This document shows, one piece after another, positions 32,501 to 39,500 of a DNA stretch of 64,000 nucleotides. Numbering within the stretch: position 1 is the first letter of the stretch; each line of letters starts with the position of its first letter. Position numbers and translations under genes: made by a program. The stretch is from Undaria pinnatifida (Eukaryota; Sar; Phaeophyceae; Laminariales; Alariaceae), in contig JABAKD010000036.1 of NCBI GenBank assembly GCA_012845835.1, forward strand, positions 2,018,001-2,082,000, in the 5' to 3' direction. The notes under the pieces are model-generated. The model saw only the letters and a list, made by a program, of their open reading frames with translations. It was not told the DNA's origin and searched no databases.

Positions 32501-35500
32501 ATATCGTAGAACTGCGTATTTTGGCCAATTTTTGCGTGCATTGTTGTTCACTCTCCGGGTGTCATTGTGCTCAGGTTCTTATTGATACTCGTACATAAAA
32601 TAATCTACGTGGTACGCAGTCTGACCTTTTTTTTTCACGTATGCTATGTTCCCTTGATGTGCGCAGGTTCCTGTTGATCCCGTAACGATGAAAGCGGACA
32701 TGAGGGCCACCGCCAGAGCCCTGTCGCCCAACACCATAATGATCTACGCCTCAGCCCCGAGCTTTCCGCACGGCATTATCGATCCTGTGGAGGCCTTGGG
32801 CAAGCTGGCTGCGCAGCACGGGGTGAGCTTTTTCCCCTCCCCCGGAACATTTGACATAAGTCATGCTGAACCAGTCTTGCCCGGGATGCTGTCGTGAAGG
32901 TATTGTCGGATGCGGTATATTAGAAGCAGTGATCCGCGGCGACTAACAGTTGCGCGCACGTGGTCTTCCTGGATTCTCTTTGCGTTTTTGCAGTCTCCGT
33001 ATGCCCTCGTGTACTCGAAAATCCGATTCCTGCCACGGTGTTATTATTTGTAGAACCATCGACTATTCATACCTCATCATCAGTGATCCGCAGCGATTAA
33101 CAGTTGCGCACACGTTGTCTTGCTGGGTGCTCTGTCTGTCTGCTGTCTCCGTATGCGCTCGTGTACTCGGAAATCCGACTCCTGTCGAAGTGTTATTATT
33201 GGTAGCACAATTGACTGTTCATACCTCATCATTGCCATGTCCCTTACCTAACTTGTTGTTGATCATACACCAGCTCATCATGGTCACACTCCTTTGCTGG
33301 TTGATTGATATCCTTATTATATAATACGCTAAGGTGGTCGTGACGTTTTTTTGGATCTTTGAAATATCTTGGTTAAAACACCCCCCCCAAAAAAGCGGCG
33401 ACTCCCGAGCCCCACTCGGCCTCAGGCGGCCTCGCGGTGCTGCCACGTCCCATCCGCACAGCAGCACTACGACATGCCGACGGAAGAACGGGCGTCGGTG
33501 CCCCACCTCGGCGAGGGGGACGTTTTTTTGGATCTTTGAAATATCTTGGTTAAACACCCCCCCAAAAAAAGCGGCGACTCCCGAGCTCCACTCGGCCTCA
33601 GGCGGCCTCGCGGTGCTGCCACGTCCCATCCGCACAGCAGCACTACGACATGCCGACGGAAGAACGGGCGTCGGTGCCCCACCTCGGCGAGGGGAGAGCG
33701 TGGAAATCGCCCTCCCGGGGACGGCTCGCTTGCCCCCCCCCCCCCGCTTTTTCTTCGTCGCTGCCTGCTACTTTTTTTTTTTTCGAACTCCACCTATGTT
33801 AAACTTTCGAATTTCTTTCTGGCCACTTGAGCCATGGACACGAGACCACAAGCGCGCCTGCGTCAACAGCAAGCACAACAACACCAGGACCAATCACAGC
33901 AGCATCCAGCGTCGCCGCTCGCCGTGCGCAGAATCGGCAAACGCGAGCGCTTTTCGCTTGGCCTAACAATGGCGAATCCCGCCCAGCCCGAGAGCATTGT
34001 AACCAACAAATCGGCTGCTGCTCGCCTGTCAGGTGTATGCTCTACGTACTGCTTCAGGTGTATTGCTCTACGTACTGCTGCATTGCTGTACTGCTGTACT
34101 GGGTAGGTTCGTGGGTGCATGGTGGGTGGTGGGTGGGTGGTGGACGGCGGCTCGCCCGCTCCCCGAGATGGCCGAGTATCGTCAAAAAATGACCCCCCCC
34201 CCGTCTGTTTCCTGTTTCATACAAGGTCCTCAACAACCAACCAACTAACTGCGCCCCGCGTACCGGGTGTACTATTAATACTGCTTGTACGTACTGCTGC
34301 ACTGCTGTTATTCTGATGTACGTACTGCTGCACTGCTGTTCTGCTGTATGTAGTAAAGGTTTGGTCGGTGGGTGGGTAGAGGGTACACTGCATCGTCCGT
34401 GGTGGGTGGGTGGGCCGTTCCGTACGTGGGGGAGTATTTTTGCGTCCTGTGGGAGATGAACCTTTTTTTTTTGTTTCTACTAATATACCGGCCTTCCACT
34501 GGGTGGGTGGGAGTACCACCGTCCCCACTGCTTGCTGCACTCACTCCTCTGCCCTTTACTACCGTACGTACTGCTGCACTGCCGTACTGCTGCCCTGTGT
34601 TATCATTTATTTTTTGCAAAACTTACATACAGAGGATGATGCCTTTACTACCGTACGTACTGCTGCTGCACTGCCGTACTGCCCTGTTATTATTTTGTTC
34701 TTTTAGTACTTGCTTAATACAGAGGATGATAGAGCACCAATTTGTTTTTGTCCGCCATACCGGCCGGCAACAGGCATATTTCGCGAGTACCACTAGTATT
34801 TACATTAAGCTCACTATTACCATAAAAATACGAAGCGATGATTAGAAGATCGAACGTAAATAAGCAACAATCCTTTCCTACGGTGTTGTTGATGATATGA
34901 TCATACGGTCAAAGTCCGTCAACTCCTGATTCTCAAAATCTAGGCCGCCGCCCCGAAGACGGACGAAGAATCTCTACAGGTAGATAGGAGTACACGATGG
35001 GCCTTGAGTCGTGTTGCTTCACGGCAGCCCCTTCCCCGTGCCGTGTGTTTCCGCGGGTACTAGTCGCCCACACTGAAAATGCAAGGCGTGAGATTCGCGT
35101 GGTACTTTTCAAAACATTTGATTGCAGAGCTGTGGCTAGAAACTCGCGCAAGAGGAGATTTGCGACTGTTGTCATGTTGTGCACGTTGGTGATCGCCGGG
35201 CGCTTCAGACAGCTCGAAAGGAGTCCCTATTTTGTTGTCGCCGTCGTAACTTGAGACTTGTGTCCGCTCGAAGTTATGGCTGGGTTTCCCCTACGTAGAC
35301 TGTTTGCTTGCATTTGTCGAGCCGCAGTGCAGACTGCACATGGACTGCTGCAAGTATTAAAAACGTTCATGTTTCCCCAAGCGTTGTTGCTGTTGTTTTT
35401 TGTCACCACATAGCGAACTGACGTGGAGTGCTTCAAAAAATAAGCAATTCGTTTTCTTCTTCCCCTCGCTTGTTTGTTCTCTTGTCACCAGTTAAAAATT

Positions 35501-36333
35501 TGTATGTTTGTCTTTTTCCCCCCGGTTGTTTTTTGTGCTTGCTTTTCGTTTTCGTTACCACCTACAATTGGTACCTGATATTGCACCACACCACTTGCTG
35601 TTAGTTTTTTTTCAGTTTCCCCTCGGCTGTTGTATTTTGTCGCGGCGATACGGACTACACATGGACTGCTGCAAAAACAGATTGTTTGTGTTTGCCCTCG
35701 GCTGTCGTTTTGTTTTGTAACCTTTTTAAATGACATAACAGGCACTACTCACAATTCGCTTAAAACAGTATGTAGCCACGTAAAATAGCGCATTGTTTCT
35801 GCTTCGCTTAGGCTGTTTTTGTTTTCTGTTTTTTTTTTGTCGCCGCAGTGCGGATTGCATGTGGACTGCTGCCTCGGCGGTTTCGTGCTTCCCTTCGCGA
35901 AACGGCTCGGCTACCCCATTCCGCCGTTTGACTTTGGCGTTGAAGGCGTTACTTCAATTTCCGCCGACACGCACAAGTACGGTTACGCGCCAAAGGGGAC
36001 ATCGGTCGCCCTCTTCAGGAACAAAACGGTGGGCGAAATAGTAGTGGTAGTAGTAGCAGCAATATAAGTAGAATTAATAGCAGCAGTAGTAGTAGCAGCA
36101 GTAATAGTATAATTAGGAGGAGGAGGCGTAGAAAATAGTGGTTCCTTTATAGGGCCGGTTGGTTCGGGCAGGTCGCCCGCTTTAGCGCCTGTGAATCGAT
36201 TGGCGCAGATGGGAACAATCGGTATTGGCAGTATGCGAAGTGGTGCCGCTTGTCGCTAACGAGATGTATTTCCAGCTGGCACATGCCGCCGCTATAGAGG
36301 GACCACTACTGCAGTAGTAGAGGGACCACAACT

Positions 36334-36373
<40 letters not shown>

Positions 36374-36501
36374 CAGCAGCAGCAGTATAGTAATAGTATT
36401 CGTCGTCAAAGTGGTATAGTAGTATCAGCTGCAGCAATAGTAACAACAGTCGCAGTACCAGTAGTAGTAGCAGCAGTAGCAGTAGTAGTAGCAGAAGTAG
36501 C

Positions 36502-36538
<37 letters not shown>

Positions 36539-36539
36539 A

Positions 36540-36572
<33 letters not shown>

Positions 36573-39500
36573 TAGTATTAATAGTAGTAGTAGTAGTAGT
36601 AGTAGTAGCAGCAGTAGCAGTAGTAATGGTAGCAGTAGCAGTAGCAGTAGTATTAGTATAAGTAGCAGTAGCAGTAGTAGTAGCAATAGTAGCACTACAA
36701 GTAGTGTAAGTACGGGTACGTGCCCAAGGTTTTTTCGGTCGCCCTCTCTAGAAGCAAAACCGTGGACGTATTAGTACAGAACTGTCTTTATCTGCCTTCC
36801 ACAGCTGCTGAAGGGTGTTCGCCCTATATAAACGCCGGGATATTCTGTTTTTTCTGCTGCCACACGTTTGCCTTCCAGCTTAACTCGTGGGAGGTTTTAC
36901 CCTCAGCGGCCGTGTGATCAGCCTATGGTCACGGGTGTCTTCCTTTCTTTCCCCCGGCACTCGGCTTGATTTTGATCGCACATAGAGTTCAGCACTCCTA
37001 CTGTTTTACAAGCCATTTTCATCGTTTTTTGCTCACTCAAACCTCTCGCGCTGTACCCCGCTCGCACGTGTGCACACGCGTTTTTTCTGCCCTGGATATC
37101 TTCGACACCAAGCGTGCTTCTGCTTTCCAACCGATCCACGCTGTTTCGCAGATATCAACAGTAATACCTTGCTCTGTCTTAAGACAGCTGCTGATGGGTG
37201 TACGCCTCGCACATACGCCGTACTCGCCCGTAACCCTGATCCTGAGGCGAAGCCTCGGCTGTGCAAGCGGTTTTTTCTTATGATGATAACCCTATAACTC
37301 TAGCCTGAATGTGTGCACTTTTCTTTTTTTCCGTGGTTAGCTTCGACACCAAGCCTACTTCTGCTTTCCGGAGTGGACAGGCGGGTTGTACGCCACCCCG
37401 ACCATCGCCGGGAGTCGGCCTGGGGGTCTCTCGGCCGCTTGCTGGGCTGCCATGGTAAGAACGGCGGGCGGTGTTTTGCGGTGCACGCTTACGATTGCGC
37501 AACGACCCTGTAGAATAGGCACTAGGTATCCGGGGACGTGCTTGGGTTTTGGTTCCACCGGCAACCCCGGGTAACCGTGACGCTTGCCGCCTGCGCTTGA
37601 TCGTTGTTGTGACGTGGTGGATTCGATGTTGTGACGTGGTGGATTCAATGTTGTGACGTGTTGGATTCGATGTCGTGCAGCGAGGATGGTACGACTCAAC
37701 AAACGCAGCTTGCAAAGATGAGTATCGACTCTAATTTGTCGAAATCACAGCTGGCGTTGTTGGAATATTTTTATAAAATAAAGCCACGTAGCTTTTTTTC
37801 ATTTTTCGAAGAATGTTGGAACAGTTAGCAAGTGCCCATACCTAGTATTTCCTGCGTGCTCAGATTCAAAGGAAGCCGACCAACAATACGCGCCTCCACG
37901 ACGGAAGGGAACACCCTGTGGTGTACGTTGGCGGTTGTTTTCCCAGGAGTGACGACTTGATATCATGGCAATGCTAAATGTAGCGATCAGCGCCCCCGAA
38001 CGATTGGCTGCAGTTGTATCTGTACAAATTCAGGCTTTTGCCGGCAAATAGTTGAAACTCCTTTTAATCGATCGGCCGTGGTTTAATTTTGTCCCTCCAG
38101 GTGAGCATGGGCCAAGACGGCTACGATAAGGCTGTAAAGGGCATCATGGAAACCACAAAGGCAAGCCGAGTTGTCTCTTTTTTATGATTTCAATCGATTT
38201 CGTGCTTCTAATCTTGCCGGCGCAAAAACGTGCGGGACCCCTTTCGAGTTTGTGAACTCGTTCGTTATTTTTGTCCGCCGATCAGGTTTTTTTCTACAGT
38301 ATTCGATAGTCCATCTTGTCGAGCAACGCGCACCTGTTGACTGCAGTTGCACATATGCTGCTGCCCCGAGCTCCCAGCGACAGGTCTGCACCATTTTTTG
38401 TCACACGTTTTAGTGTCTCAGGAACTGAGAAGGTTGTCTCTGCGTTGTGTCCTTATTGATACGCACGCGTCGAAACCTGGTTGTCTAGAGGTTTTCGTGC
38501 TTGACACCCGCGAAAATCATTTCGAAAGGGCGAGAAAGAGGGGAGCACTTCACCTCAGGCCCTCGCTTGTAGCCTTTTCGGCTATTCATAATAGGCTACA
38601 TCTAGCGCCGAACGAGGTCTTCGAGGGAAAACACACAAGTAGGTGCCAAGTCTGCCCCCGCCCCCCCTGGGGTTCTTCCATTGGTCCGGTCTGTAACTCA
38701 AGGCAAAGACGTTTTTCGAAGATCCACTAGAATTTTCACCTCCCAACGGAGGTGTTAAAATAGATGGTTTTACATGTTTCTTTGTTGACCCCTTTCCAAC
38801 TGCTACAAGGATCCTGTTGTGTTTGTAAAGCGTGTGTAAAGCGTGTTGTCCCCAAAGCGGCATTAAAGTCGCGAAGAGGTTACCATGTTTTAGAACTGAA
38901 AAAATCATTCTACACTATTTCCAAGTAAATCGTTTCCAAAGTACTGGGAGGGAAGACGAGGGTAGTGCGAGGATGATCAATGGGATGGAGAAAACAAACA
39001 AAGAAACAAACAAACAAACAATCTGTACAGGACTATATACTACAGCCTTGGCATAACTCCCCATCTGATACCGCGGTGTGGGGTCGTGACAACTCTCGTT
39101 GTTTCAGGAAGTGGCCGAAGGGGTTTCCATCGTTTTTTCGAAGCACTCGAATTTCCGCCGCCCGGTAGAGGCGGATTTTTATCGTCCTTGTGTGTTCCTT
39201 CTGCTGTTTAAATTTTACGGCGTGGCGCCGCGACAACTCCCGTTCTTTCAGGAAGTGGCCGAAGGGGTCTCCAACATTGATGGTCTTTGCCTGGTAGGCG
39301 ATCCGAAGGCCATGGTCGTGTGCTTCCGTGGGGTCGACGGCGTCAACATTTACTCGGTTGTGAGTGTAATTGGCCCTCCGAACCGTGGCCCGGGTGCTTA
39401 GTGGATATAGGGGGTGCGCGTCACGCGGAATACCACTCGCGTTATGCCCCTCGAAACGTTCATGTTAGTGGGACATGCACGCTCTCACCGCATTTGTGAC

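Noticed and set aside
33834-34106. Gln-rich frame as an extra lyase exon
   Set aside because: No counterpart in the lyase family, and exon 6 and exon 7 already join without a gap.
36306-36695. Long poly-Leu open frame on the minus strand
   Set aside because: It is the translation of an (AGT)n tract in a lyase intron.
37600-37670. CRISPR-like array
   Set aside because: Three direct copies with almost no spacer, inside a eukaryotic intron.
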